Assembly (NCBI GenBank): GCA_029558535.1
Contig: JAKQEK010000131.1
Span: 1-64,000, forward strand
DNA length: 64,000 nt
Direction of reading: 5' to 3'
Source: Bacteroidota bacterium
Lineage (GTDB): Bacteria; Bacteroidota; Bacteroidia; Bacteroidales; ML635J-15
Shown: positions 1-8,259 of the stretch, piece by piece
Numbering within the stretch: position 1 is the stretch's first letter
Layout: every line of letters begins with the position of its first letter
The notes under the pieces: generated by a model
Databases searched by the model: none
Seen by the model: only the letters and a program-made list of their open reading frames with translations
What the model was told of the DNA's origin: nothing
Program-made: the position numbers and the translations under genes

Positions 1-77
1 CAGAGCCTGTTTCCGCTTACTTGATAAGCAAATCTATACAAACTTTTAATTCATTCACAAAAACATTAAAAATAAAA

Positions 78-137
78 AGCCTGAATTTTGTCTATTAATA
101 ACAAACATCAAAAAAATAGCCTGAATTTTGTCCATTA
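78..137. repeat. Two-copy 20-nt direct repeat in the left intergenic stretch
   Basis: The unit AGCCTGAATTTTGTC(T/C)ATTA occurs at 78-97 and again at 118-137, so the period is 40 bases with one mismatch. It lies in the first 236 bases, where I find no credible gene. A plus-strand reading frame there overlaps the 3' end of the convergent TPR gene and has no family resemblance. The repeat could be a small regulatory or recombination remnant; no function can be assigned. Confidence 0.5.
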
Positions 138-236
138 CACCTGTAATTCTTACTTTCATGTGAAAATCTTTTCTCCCAAAACTATAAATAAAACATCATT
201 TAGAAACAAATGGTTGCAAATAAAAGAATTATCCTA

Positions 237-2294
237 CTATTTAAGATTTATCCTTTGCTTTGCAATTAATACATATTGTTTCAACTGTTCATCATCAGGT
301 TTCAGACTTAAAGCTTTTTCAAAATATTTTAAAGCCATTTCATCATTATTTTCCATACCATAAGATATACCAAGATAACGATATACTTCGGGATCTTCAT
401 TAATAGCTGCTGCTAAGAGTAAATTCTCTCTTGCCCTGACAAAATCCTGTTTGTTTCCATAAGAAACCCCGAGATAAAAATATACTTCGTAATTAGTTGT
501 TGTTAGTGTTTTTGCCTTCTCGTACCAGAAAATAGCAGAATCAGCATTGGCAGGTTGAGCGAAATAATAAATATTGCCCAACTGTAAATAGGATTGATAT
601 TGTCCGGGCGAATATTTAATAAATTGAGTCCAGACATATTTTTCATACTCCGGATCATTTACATTGTATAATAATACGCCAAGTGCATTTGTCCATACAT
701 CTTTGTTCAAAGGGCTGGCTTTTAATGTCTCAATATAGTATTCGAACATCGTCTTATAATCGCCATACAGTTTGTAATGAATATTTCCAAGTCTTACCAA
801 AGCTTCGCTGTAATCAGGATATATTTCTACAGCCTTATTAAAATATGGAATTGATTCTATCAGGTATTTGTTGCGTAAAGCAGTATCTCCTGCTGCTTCG
901 GCATCTTCTGAAAGTTTATATAATTCACTTGCATACGTACTATTTCCTTTGGCTGAATTGGAACTAATTTTAATATCGTGCGAAAACAAACTCAAATTGC
1001 TTTCCCACACCTGATTACGCGAGATTGTTTTAACAGAAAAAGCAAGAAGCAAAACAATCATTATTGCCATTGCAGATTTATGATATTTCTTAAGATTAGC
1101 TTGTTTTTGATAAAGTTTCTCAGATACCAAATAGGCAATAATTATACAAATGCCAAGCAAAGACACGTAAACAAACCTTTCACTCATAAAGGCACCTATA
1201 TTGAAAAACACATTTGAAGTTATTGATAAAGTTATAGCATAAATCAAGATACCAAATGAATATATGCTCTTCTTCCTTAATCCTTTAATTGCAACAACTG
1301 CAAGTCCAAGATATAGCACCAGGCCAAGTATCACACGCCAGTCTGTCCAGTCAACAATCGGTATATGATACGGATAATAATCCCAAGTCAAAGGATGAGG
1401 GAATATCAATAATTTCAGATAAATTAATAATGTAAGAACAATAGTTGCATATCGTTGTCCAATTGTTGCTTCGAGAAATGGATTATTCATCAGCATAGTA
1501 GCTTCTATTGCAGTTTGATCGCCAATTACCAGCTGTCTAATTATCAGATATAGCAATGCCCCTGCAAATAAAGGGATTACACTGACAATGTATTTTGAAA
1601 TCTTTTCCTTTCTAAAAAAATAAATACACAATGGAATCACCGCTACAAAAGTTATTGTAATTTCCTTGGACATTGAGCCGAGAAAAATAAAAATAAACGC
1701 ATTTATTAGTTCGGTTTTAACATTTTTATCAACAAAATTGATTATTGAATTCAGAGCTGCCACCGAAAACAGAAAAGCCAGAATTTCATCACGTCCCTTG
1801 ATATTTGCAACTATTTCGGTATGCAAAGGATGGGCAGCAAAAATCATTGTCGCTAAAAACGGAATGCTTAAATACCAATATTTAGGTTTGTAATCCTTAA
1901 ATAGTTTAAGTAAAACTTTGTACAAAATTAATAGGGAAAAACAGTACAAAATAATATTAATAAAATGACTAAGCCCCGGATTACCTTTGAATGGAGCTTT
2001 TGCAGACATATCAGTAGTATCTTTACCAAACAATTCAACTTCTACAGCAAATGTTATAAGTGAAAGAGGTCTGTATCTTCCACCTTCGAGCTCCTTCGAA
2101 TCTTTTCCAAACATTCCGGCCATCGAATCATAAGTCAAAATATCTTTTATGCCCGAAACACCGTTTTGCACAAATTCATTCTTCCAATAAGTCATTTTAT
2201 CGTCTAGAGCATATTTATGACCTAAAGTATTTGCATAAATAATAAAGGCGAAAACAAAAATTACTATATGTGGTATATAAGATTTGTATTTCAT
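237..2294 (-). CDS. Polytopic membrane protein with C-terminal TPR repeats (TMTC/DUF1736-like architecture)
   Basis: The 685-residue product has a polytopic N-terminal part (roughly residues 1-440, about ten or more hydrophobic segments) followed by tetratricopeptide repeats to the end (for example YRYLGISYGM and ALKYFEKALSLKPDD). The first periplasmic loop carries the acidic pair in YALDDKMTYW and a later GRYRPLS segment. These are features of GT-C-type glycosyltransferases and TMTC-like proteins, which use lipid-linked sugars. The enzymatic role is therefore inferred from architecture only; the TPR part probably mediates protein contacts. Its ATG lies 6 bases from the end of the upstream small gene on the same strand, so the two are probably co-transcribed. 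Confidence 0.8.
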   Translation of the reverse strand: MKYKSYIPHIVIFVFAFIIYANTLGHKYALDDKMTYWKNEFVQNGVSGIKDILTYDSMAGMFGKDSKELEGGRYRPLSLITFAVEVELFGKDTTDMSAKAPFKGNPGLSHFINIILYCFSLLILYKVLLKLFKDYKPKYWYLSIPFLATMIFAAHPLHTEIVANIKGRDEILAFLFSVAALNSIINFVDKNVKTELINAFIFIFLGSMSKEITITFVAVIPLCIYFFRKEKISKYIVSVIPLFAGALLYLIIRQLVIGDQTAIEATMLMNNPFLEATIGQRYATIVLTLLIYLKLLIFPHPLTWDYYPYHIPIVDWTDWRVILGLVLYLGLAVVAIKGLRKKSIYSFGILIYAITLSITSNVFFNIGAFMSERFVYVSLLGICIIIAYLVSEKLYQKQANLKKYHKSAMAIMIVLLLAFSVKTISRNQVWESNLSLFSHDIKISSNSAKGNSTYASELYKLSEDAEAAGDTALRNKYLIESIPYFNKAVEIYPDYSEALVRLGNIHYKLYGDYKTMFEYYIETLKASPLNKDVWTNALGVLLYNVNDPEYEKYVWTQFIKYSPGQYQSYLQLGNIYYFAQPANADSAIFWYEKAKTLTTTNYEVYFYLGVSYGNKQDFVRARENLLLAAAINEDPEVYRYLGISYGMENNDEMALKYFEKALSLKPDDEQLKQYVLIAKQRINLK

Positions 2295-2300
2295 GAACGC

Positions 2301-2837
2301 TTAATCTCTCGAAGATTCACCTACAAAATTATCAGATTTATTCTTAAATAAGATATTGAAAGAAGTTAAACTACCATAGGAACGAGTGATATATTGCTGA
2401 CACGCAATTTTATCCTCTTCGGTCATTTTGCTGGCATTAACTTTTTGTTCGAGTACTCTCAAACGGTCGCGGACCATGATAATTTTATTAAAAAAAGTAG
2501 CTATTGGCATCTCGTAGGGTTTCATTTCGGGATTTGACGGCTTTAGAATTAAAGTGCCGCCCCTCCATTTATCAGCAATAGGAACGACCTCCTGTAAATC
2601 GGAAAATTGTCTTAAAATTTTTATCAAAGTTTGTTCTATAGTTTCGAAACTAACCAAATCATCGGGTTGTTCAATCATATCAATAACATCAAGTCCATCA
2701 TAAGATTTAAGAATTTCCCTCATGCCCTGATTTTGAAATGTTATGACATAAGAAGCTGCTTTAACCTGAATTACAACACCAAATCCATATTCCTTGTGAT
2801 TAACACGTGAGCCTATTCCTAATATTTCGTTTTCCAT
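2301..2837 (-). CDS. Conserved cytoplasmic protein with N-terminal Tudor/CarD-like fold, function unknown
   Basis: The product is 178 residues with no signal peptide or membrane segment. Residues 1-45 (GSRVNHKEYGFGVVIQV) resemble the small beta-barrel start seen in CarD/UvrD-tail Tudor-like domains, where a short HxxYGxG motif begins the strand pair. The rest is predicted helical and ends in a basic/acidic tail. I do not recognise a characterised family. It precedes the TPR membrane gene by 6 bases on the same strand, which suggests an operon. DNA- or RNA polymerase-binding is possible from the fold resemblance but is not shown. Confidence 0.7.
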   Translation of the reverse strand: MENEILGIGSRVNHKEYGFGVVIQVKAASYVITFQNQGMREILKSYDGLDVIDMIEQPDDLVSFETIEQTLIKILRQFSDLQEVVPIADKWRGGTLILKPSNPEMKPYEMPIATFFNKIIMVRDRLRVLEQKVNASKMTEEDKIACQQYITRSYGSLTSFNILFKNKSDNFVGESSRD

Positions 2838-2927
2838 ATATAAATTTTTGTCGCAAAATAATCATTATAATTTTATTGCTCAAAAAAGATATTTATATTT
2901 TAATTAAAATTTGGACAAATGTTTATC

Positions 2928-4406
2928 CTATTTCAAAACAGGCATGGTTTTTTGCTCCGTTACTTCAATATTAGTACTTTGGTGTTTCTCTTTATAAAAC
3001 ATTCCTTTGTTTTCGGTTTGTTCAAAAAGTTCTGGACGAATATATGTTCCTTTTTTTCTTTTTTCAACTTCAACTTGTTTTGAATTTGGATTTCCCTGAA
3101 CATATTTATCATTTCTTTCCGCATATAATACCCATGATACTTTCAAATTTTCTACACCTCCACCAATAACAAAGGAATTGCCATTTACTTCTTCTTTAAC
3201 ATGCAATTCAGGAGCGGCACCTCCAATTGGAGTTAAATAATATGAAAAATTTATATTGATTTCAGAAAAATACTCAGGAAGATTAACTTCAGCTTCACCA
3301 TTTTCATTCAAAACAACATTACCTCTGTAAATGTTTAATACTTCAGGGGATTCGGCACAAAAGTGTTTAAGTATTTTATTTTCAGGATCAAGAGGGTGGT
3401 CAATAACAAATGATTTTAATCCGGAGCAACCAAAATCACCATCCGAATAAACACCAAATCCTGTCCCATCATCCTGTCCAAACACACCAACCCAACCCCA
3501 ACCTGCAACACCAATATTATTATCGACTAAACTGGAACTAATATTTTCGCCATAAATACCATAGTATTGTCCATTTGTTGTTTGTCCATAAACCCCGGTT
3601 TGCCCAACGCCATAAACTCCCGGTCCGTCACCTGATCCTAAAGAAGCTGTATTGATGCCATAAACACCAAATCCTTGCAAATAGTTTGTCTGACCTACAA
3701 CACCATTAACACCCATTCCAAATACACCATGTCCACCAGTTGTTCTTAAATTACTTCCATATACTCCCGCAGAGCCTGTAGCACCTGCTTCGATTTGACC
3801 TGTAACGCCATATGCCAGTCCTGTAGAACTACCCAAGATAGCAGAAACAACACCGGAAGATGAATTTGTCGTTGCCTGAATAGTCGAGTAGGTATTTGCA
3901 GCATTTGTTGATCCTGCTGCAAGAGCAACACCTGTATTACTATGCTCAGCGCTAATACAAAAAACATTAGCCCCTGAGTTTCTAACTAGGAGAGGTTTTA
4001 GAACAGAAGTTGAAACAATTTCTACAGAACCTGCATCTGCTGTAATTACTCTACCAGCACCTGCACCTCCACAATCATAGGCTTCATCCAATGTAGAACA
4101 ACCTGTAGAACCACCTCCGGAGCCAACCAAAACCCATTCGCCACCATCCCAATAGTAAAAACCATTTTCAATTGAACCTCCCGAATTATAAACCAATAAA
4201 CCCGTTGCAGGAGTATTTACAGGCGAAGTTCCATTCGTAGTCGCTAATAAAGTTACACGAGGTATTAATAAACCTTGAGTAGTAGATTGCAAATCTAATA
4301 GTGCCGAAGCATGTGGAGTTGTTGTGCCAATTCCAACGTTTTGAGCTAATACTCCTGCACACAGTACAAAATTCAGAACGAAAACCATTAAATATCTCTT
4401 CTTCAT
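2928..4406 (-). CDS. Secreted GVYG-repeat protein (tail-fibre-like, Bacteroidota exported family)
   Basis: This 492-residue protein starts with a signal peptide (cleavage probably after VLAQ), then NVGIGTTTPHASALLDLQ. That opening is common in Bacteroidota exported proteins resembling phage tail-fibre and adhesin heads. Residues about 110-320 form a glycine-rich series of short GVYG/GVFG-type repeats, probably a beta-helix or trimeric fibre. The C-terminal third contains a KSFVIDHPLDP segment, typical of a conserved module near the end of such proteins. No T9SS sorting domain is evident. It likely sits on or outside the outer membrane; the ligand is unknown. It is a single-gene unit with a 90-base gap to its neighbour. 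Confidence 0.75.
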   Translation of the reverse strand: MKKRYLMVFVLNFVLCAGVLAQNVGIGTTTPHASALLDLQSTTQGLLIPRVTLLATTNGTSPVNTPATGLLVYNSGGSIENGFYYWDGGEWVLVGSGGGSTGCSTLDEAYDCGGAGAGRVITADAGSVEIVSTSVLKPLLVRNSGANVFCISAEHSNTGVALAAGSTNAANTYSTIQATTNSSSGVVSAILGSSTGLAYGVTGQIEAGATGSAGVYGSNLRTTGGHGVFGMGVNGVVGQTNYLQGFGVYGINTASLGSGDGPGVYGVGQTGVYGQTTNGQYYGIYGENISSSLVDNNIGVAGWGWVGVFGQDDGTGFGVYSDGDFGCSGLKSFVIDHPLDPENKILKHFCAESPEVLNIYRGNVVLNENGEAEVNLPEYFSEININFSYYLTPIGGAAPELHVKEEVNGNSFVIGGGVENLKVSWVLYAERNDKYVQGNPNSKQVEVEKRKKGTYIRPELFEQTENKGMFYKEKHQSTNIEVTEQKTMPVLK

Positions 4407-4533
4407 ATAATAAACTATTAAAACTTACTTCTAAAAAATAATTGATTCTTTAAATACTATTACTTCATTTCTCTTTTACAAAATATGCGATAAAGTTAAT
4501 CATTTTTTTCATTCCCGAAATTTTTTCAAAAAA

Positions 4534-4588
4534 TTTGCATAATCAAAAATCATTTCGTAATTTTGCGAAATATTAAAATAACGAAATG
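4534..4588 (+). promoter_or_regulatory. Promoter of the arsenic cluster with overlapping ArsR-type operator
   Basis: A Bacteroidota -7 element TAATTTTG lies at 4558-4565, with TTTG at 4534-4537 placed 20 bases upstream as the -33 element. The -7 box is exactly the 8-base spacer of the inverted repeat ATTTCG (4552-4557) / CGAAAT (4566-4571). A third half-site, CGAAAT, lies at 4582-4587 and forms the wider pair CATTTCGT/ACGAAATG (4551-4558 and 4581-4588). Occupancy would block the promoter, as expected for an ArsR repressor, and arsR is the second gene downstream. The binding protein is inferred. Confidence 0.65.
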
Positions 4589-4611
4589 TTTAACTTTTTA
4601 AATTTAAGATT

Positions 4612-4848
4612 ATGGAAATAAAAATTTTAGGGCCGGGCTGTCCAAAATGTAAGCAACTAGATAGGTTAGTACGAGATGTTGTATCAGAGAATTCTATTGA
4701 CGCAACAGTAATAAAAGTTGAAGATATAGTAGAAATAATGAATTATGGGATTATGGTAACTCCGGCTTTATTAATAAATGATAAGGTGGTTCTCAAAGGT
4801 TCAGTACCGTCAAAAGATGAAATACTAAAGAAAATAAAAGAAGCATAG
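4612..4848 (+). CDS. Small thioredoxin-fold protein with CxxC (redox-active disulfide protein 2 family)
   Basis: This 78-residue protein is a minimal thioredoxin/glutaredoxin fold. The active-site pair is C10-P-K-C13 in GPGCPKCKQL, followed by the cis-proline region VTPALLIND near residue 52. It lacks a signal peptide, so it acts in the cytoplasm. Members of this family are often encoded with ArsR regulators and DUF318-type permeases and probably pass electrons to partner thiols or bind thiophilic metal(loid)s. It is the first gene after the operator-bearing promoter, and its stop codon is one base before the arsR start. This supports a role in arsenic handling; the precise partner is unknown. 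Confidence 0.85.
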   Translation: MEIKILGPGCPKCKQLDRLVRDVVSENSIDATVIKVEDIVEIMNYGIMVTPALLINDKVVLKGSVPSKDEILKKIKEA

Positions 4849-4849
4849 T

Positions 4850-5158
4850 ATGAGTAAAAAAATTGAATTATCTGATGATATTAAACAAATGGCCGTATGG
4901 GCTAAAGTTATGGGTCATCCTACCCGACTCTACATTTTAAAAAAGCTATCTGAAAGAAATTCTTGTTGTTATAGTGGAGATCTGGTAGATGAAGTCCCGG
5001 TAGGAAGATCAACCCTATCTCAACATCTGAAAGAGTTGAAATATGCAGGATTGATTCAAGGTGAAACTGAACCTCCATTTATTAAGTATTGCCTTAACAG
5101 AGAAAATTGGGCCAAAGCTAAAATATTATTTAATGATTTATTTAAAAACGCTATTTAA
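4850..5158 (+). CDS. arsR: ArsR-family metalloregulatory repressor
   Basis: The 102-residue protein has the ArsR/SmtB winged-helix fold: GHPTRLYILKKLSER for the first helices, then GRSTLSQHLKELKYAGLI as the recognition helix and wing. Vicinal cysteines C39 and C40 (NSCCYSGDL) occupy the alpha-3 position used by As(III)-sensing ArsR proteins, though the classical CVCDLC spacing is absent. It should repress the cluster until a trivalent metalloid binds. The operator is probably the ATTTCG/CGAAAT repeat straddling the promoter at 4551-4588. It is one base from the upstream gene and 12 bases from the next, so it is embedded in the operon it controls. Confidence 0.9.
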   Translation: MSKKIELSDDIKQMAVWAKVMGHPTRLYILKKLSERNSCCYSGDLVDEVPVGRSTLSQHLKELKYAGLIQGETEPPFIKYCLNRENWAKAKILFNDLFKNAI

Positions 5159-5170
5159 AAATTTAGAATT

Positions 5171-5578
5171 ATGAAAAATCTAAAAGTTTTATTAATACCT
5201 TTTGTTTTAACACTGGTATTAATCGGTTGTAAAGCTAAAACTGAGAATCAAAACTCTGAATTAAATGAAACTGAAGTTACTGTTTATTATTTTCATGGAG
5301 AGCAGAGATGTCCTACTTGTATTGCAGTTGGCGACGTATCATCAGAACTTGTTAAAACAAAATATGCTGATAACAAAGATGTAAGTTTTATTGAAGTGAA
5401 TTTTTCTACTAAAGATGGGGAGGCCATCGCAGATAAATACGAAATAGCAGTAAGTAGTCTGCTAGTTGTAAGCGGAGAAAAAGTAAGTGACTTAACTAAC
5501 GATGCTTTTTCATATGCTAAAACCAATCCTGAAAAATTAAAGCAAATTATTGAAGATGAAATAAATAAAAACCTTTAA
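5171..5578 (+). CDS. Exported thioredoxin-like lipoprotein, ArsF family (copy 1)
   Basis: The 135-residue product has a lipoprotein signal with lipobox LIGC (C20), then a thioredoxin-like domain starting at VTVYYFHGEQRC. The active site is C47-P-T-C50. This matches the family that databases name after ArsF, reported as part of a Shewanella nitroaromatic-arsenical reductase; the biochemical role in this organism is inference. Anchoring to a membrane facing the periplasm would let it shuttle electrons with the ArsG/CcdA-like membrane protein encoded 0.4 kb downstream. Two more paralogues lie in the same cluster, at 8688 and 9150. Confidence 0.8.
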   Translation: MKNLKVLLIPFVLTLVLIGCKAKTENQNSELNETEVTVYYFHGEQRCPTCIAVGDVSSELVKTKYADNKDVSFIEVNFSTKDGEAIADKYEIAVSSLLVVSGEKVSDLTNDAFSYAKTNPEKLKQIIEDEINKNL

Positions 5579-5581
5579 AAA

Positions 5582-5992
5582 ATGAAAAAACTACTAATTA
5601 TTATGTCAGTAATTCTGACAATGTTCGTATATGCCAAGGCTCAAAAAGCAGAATTTTTATACTTCAAAGCCGACCTTGCTTGTTGTCAAGCAAAATCTTG
5701 CAATACTCTGGAAACAGATGTTAAAGCACTTATTGAAAAAAACTATCCAAATGGAGAAGTCGTTTTCAAAACTGTAAAAATTTCAGATCCGGCTAACAAA
5801 GAACTGGTAGATAGATATCAGGCAAAGTCTCAAACCTGCGTATTGATAGTTAAAAAGAAAAAGAGTGACATTTATTATGACATGTCTGATTTAGTTAAAA
5901 AATATTTAGTTGCACAGCCTGATGACAAAGTTGTTGCAGGGAATAATCTGATTCTAGAAATACAAAAAGATTTAGTTAGAAAAAAGAAATAA
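5582..5992 (+). CDS. Exported thioredoxin-like protein with unusual CC-x4-C cysteines
   Basis: The 136-residue product has a signal peptide (cleavage probably after AKA at residue 20) and a thioredoxin-like domain beginning AEFLYFKADLACCQ. It lacks the CxxC of its neighbours. It has C34 and C35 adjacent and C40 further on (LACCQAKSC), plus C86 near the cis-proline region (QTCVLI). It is clearly related in layout to the ArsF-type proteins on either side. The extra thiols could bind As(III) or Cu(I) rather than do simple disulfide exchange; this is inference. It sits 3 bases after ArsF copy 1 and 1 base before the ArsG-like gene, so translation is tightly linked. Confidence 0.75.
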   Translation: MKKLLIIMSVILTMFVYAKAQKAEFLYFKADLACCQAKSCNTLETDVKALIEKNYPNGEVVFKTVKISDPANKELVDRYQAKSQTCVLIVKKKKSDIYYDMSDLVKKYLVAQPDDKVVAGNNLILEIQKDLVRKKK

Positions 5993-5993
5993 T

Positions 5994-6707
5994 ATGGAAT
6001 TCTTAAACAGTCTAGCCGACAACAGCCAATTTCCTATATTTACGGCATTACTATTAGGATTGATGACTGCTATTAGTCCATGTCCTCTTGCGACAAATAT
6101 TTCTGCAATAGGATTTATTAGCAAAGACCTTGAAGATCGCAAACGTGTTTTCATAAACGGGTTACTCTATACACTCGGCAGGGTTATATCATACACTGTT
6201 TTAGGAATCATTCTTATCGTGATTTTAAAACAGGGGTCAAGCGTTTATAAAATTCAAAAAGCTATAAACAGCTACGGAGAATATTTTTTAGGTCCCCTAT
6301 TAATATTAATTGGAGTATTTATGCTCGACCTCATAAAACTTAAGTTCTCGATGTTTTCGCGTCTGACAAATAAAATGGCAGAGAACAGTAAAAAAGGCAG
6401 TTCATGGGGAGCTTTATTAATGGGAATAGTATTCGCTTTAGCATTTTGTCCCTACAGTGGGGTTTTGTATTTTGGTGCATTGATACCCCTTTCGGTAACA
6501 GCATCAGGGGGATATTTTTTACCGGCAGTTTTTGCACTTGCTACAGGATTACCGGTAATTGTTTTTGCGTGGATTTTAGCCTTCAGTTTGTCAAGCGTTG
6601 GTAAATTTTACAACCGACTAAAAAGCTTTGAAATTTGGTTCAGACGAGTAGTTGCGGTCATTTTTATTGTTGTGGGATTATACTATATGTGGGTGTTTTA
6701 CTTGTAG
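5994..6707 (+). CDS. ArsG-family/CcdA-DsbD-like membrane protein
   Basis: This 237-residue inner-membrane protein has six or more hydrophobic segments and the CcdA/DsbD transmembrane layout. C30 is in AISPCPLATN of the first segment and C152 is in ALAFCPYSG of the symmetric later segment, the usual pair that moves reducing equivalents across the membrane. ISPCPLATNISAIG closely fits the ArsG subgroup, named as an efflux permease for aromatic aminoarsenicals. Both electron transfer to the exported CxxC proteins and efflux are possible. Its start is one base after the preceding stop. It closes the first block of the cluster and is followed by a repeat-rich spacer. Confidence 0.82.
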   Translation: MEFLNSLADNSQFPIFTALLLGLMTAISPCPLATNISAIGFISKDLEDRKRVFINGLLYTLGRVISYTVLGIILIVILKQGSSVYKIQKAINSYGEYFLGPLLILIGVFMLDLIKLKFSMFSRLTNKMAENSKKGSSWGALLMGIVFALAFCPYSGVLYFGALIPLSVTASGGYFLPAVFALATGLPVIVFAWILAFSLSSVGKFYNRLKSFEIWFRRVVAVIFIVVGLYYMWVFYL

Positions 6708-6714
6708 AAGTGCT

Positions 6715-6852
6715 ATAAAGTGCCTAAAGTGCACTAGAGAGCCTAGAGTTTAACAGGAATTATATTAAAATGGATTATTAATAAATATATAAAATTAAAA
6801 AAGCCCAAAGTACTTTAGGCACTTTAGTGCACTTCAAGTACTCCAGGCACTT
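6715..6852. repeat. Spacer with degenerate AGTGCCTAA/AGTGCACT repeats in both orientations
   Basis: Between the ArsG-like gene and the permease gene, AAGTGCCTAAAGTGCACT (about 6719-6736) is mirrored by CTTTAGGCACTTTAGTGCAC near 6813 and a further CCAGGCACTT copy just before the permease start. The units are variations on a 7-9 base motif and can fold into a long imperfect stem. This looks like a dispersed intergenic repeat and may attenuate read-through or stabilise the 5' mRNA segment. No coding potential is seen. Confidence 0.6.
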
Positions 6853-6858
6853 AAAATT

Positions 6859-8202
6859 ATGGAAACAAAAAAAGAAATAAAAATCCTGTTTTGGATAGCT
6901 GTGGTTTTTGTGGCAGCATTTTTTCTACCTGTTGAAAGTGCAAGATTTACTACAGCCGTTGATGCGACTCTTGATTTGGTAAAATGGTATGCACGTGAGC
7001 ATGTTATTTTATGCTTATTACCTGCGTTTTTTATTGCCGGGGTGATTTCAATTTTCGTAAGTCAGGGTTCAGTTCTAAAATACTTTGGTGCAAGTGCAAA
7101 GAAATGGGTTTCCTATACTGTAGCAGCAGTTTCGGGAACCATATTGGCAGTATGTTCATGCACGATATTACCCTTATTCTCCAGTATTCACAAACGCGGT
7201 GCAGGATTAGGTCCCGCTGTGGCATTTTTGTATTCAGGTCCGGCAATTAATATTTTAGCTATTATTTTAACTGCTCGCATCCTGGGATTTGAAATGGGTG
7301 TTGCGAGAATTATAGGAGCGGTTTCATTCTCAGTTATAATTGGATTGATAATGTCAGTGATTTATCGCAAAGAGGAAAAAGCCAAAAAAGAAGAACAGAT
7401 GCATATAACTGCTCCACCGGAAAAAAGACCGATGTGGCAAACTGCATTCCATTTCTTTGTGCTTGTACTTATTTTAGTTTTTGCAAACTGGGGATCTCCT
7501 AGTGATGGCGACACTTCCAGCACTTGGTATTACATTTGGGCAAACAAGTGGTTAATAACAGCATTTTTCAGTGTACTGTTAGGATTTTCTCTCATTTTTA
7601 ATCTAAAAATTAGGTGGTATTGGGTTTTGATGGTAGCTGCAGCAACAACAATTGCATCAATTTTATCTTTTGGCTACATCGAAAGTCTCAAATTGGCTCC
7701 ACTTGTACCTGTTATGGTTGCAATAGCAGGTTTAAGCATAATTACATTATTCGACAAACAAGATGAAGATAATAAAGAATGGACACTTTCAGCATGGGGT
7801 TTTGCAAAACAGATAATGCCATTATTGGCCATAGGCGTTATAACTGCAGGTTTTCTACTTGGATCTACTCACGATGGTAAAACAATTGCTGGTGTAATTC
7901 CGAATGAATGGATTGTGAATTTGGTTGGTGGGAATAGCTTTTTTGCAAATCTTTTTGCATCGGTTATTGGTGCATTTATGTATTTTGCGACATTAACAGA
8001 AGTTCCAATTTTACAAGGGCTAATTAGTGCCGGAATGGGAAAAGGTCCTGCTTTGGCTTTATTACTCGCAGGTCCATCTCTCTCCTTGCCAAATATGTTG
8101 GTAATTCGTGGTGTAATGGGAACTCAAAAAACTATAGTTTATGTAGCACTTGTAATTATAATGGCAACGAGTGCAGGTTTGATATATGGAGGATTGTTTT
8201 AA
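6859..8202 (+). CDS. DUF318/ArsP-like permease
   Basis: The 447-residue polytopic protein has two permease halves: GVISIFVSQGSVLKYFG with C99-S-C101 (AVCSCTILPLF) in the first, and TEVPILQGLISAGMG with AGPSLSLPNM in the second. The central loop (residues about 170-190) is charged. This is the permease family of ArsP (methylarsenite/trivalent organoarsenical efflux) and related metal exporters; the cysteine pair in the membrane is typical for thiophilic substrates. Location between ArsG-like and ArsC/Acr3 genes supports arsenical export at the inner membrane. Substrate is inferred. Confidence 0.85.
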   Translation: METKKEIKILFWIAVVFVAAFFLPVESARFTTAVDATLDLVKWYAREHVILCLLPAFFIAGVISIFVSQGSVLKYFGASAKKWVSYTVAAVSGTILAVCSCTILPLFSSIHKRGAGLGPAVAFLYSGPAINILAIILTARILGFEMGVARIIGAVSFSVIIGLIMSVIYRKEEKAKKEEQMHITAPPEKRPMWQTAFHFFVLVLILVFANWGSPSDGDTSSTWYYIWANKWLITAFFSVLLGFSLIFNLKIRWYWVLMVAAATTIASILSFGYIESLKLAPLVPVMVAIAGLSIITLFDKQDEDNKEWTLSAWGFAKQIMPLLAIGVITAGFLLGSTHDGKTIAGVIPNEWIVNLVGGNSFFANLFASVIGAFMYFATLTEVPILQGLISAGMGKGPALALLLAGPSLSLPNMLVIRGVMGTQKTIVYVALVIIMATSAGLIYGGLF

Positions 8203-8259
8203 AAAATAAACTGTCGATTTATGCTGTCAAAATTGTGTGATTACCTAAATAAATAAAAT

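Noticed and set aside
78-137. Possible CRISPR array at the left edge
   Set aside because: Only two 20-base copies with a 20-base spacer are seen, there are no cas genes, and repeat and spacer lengths are too short.
88-363. A 91-codon plus-strand open frame at the left end
   Set aside because: It overlaps the 3' end of the convergent TPR gene, covers the short direct repeat and has no recognisable protein features.
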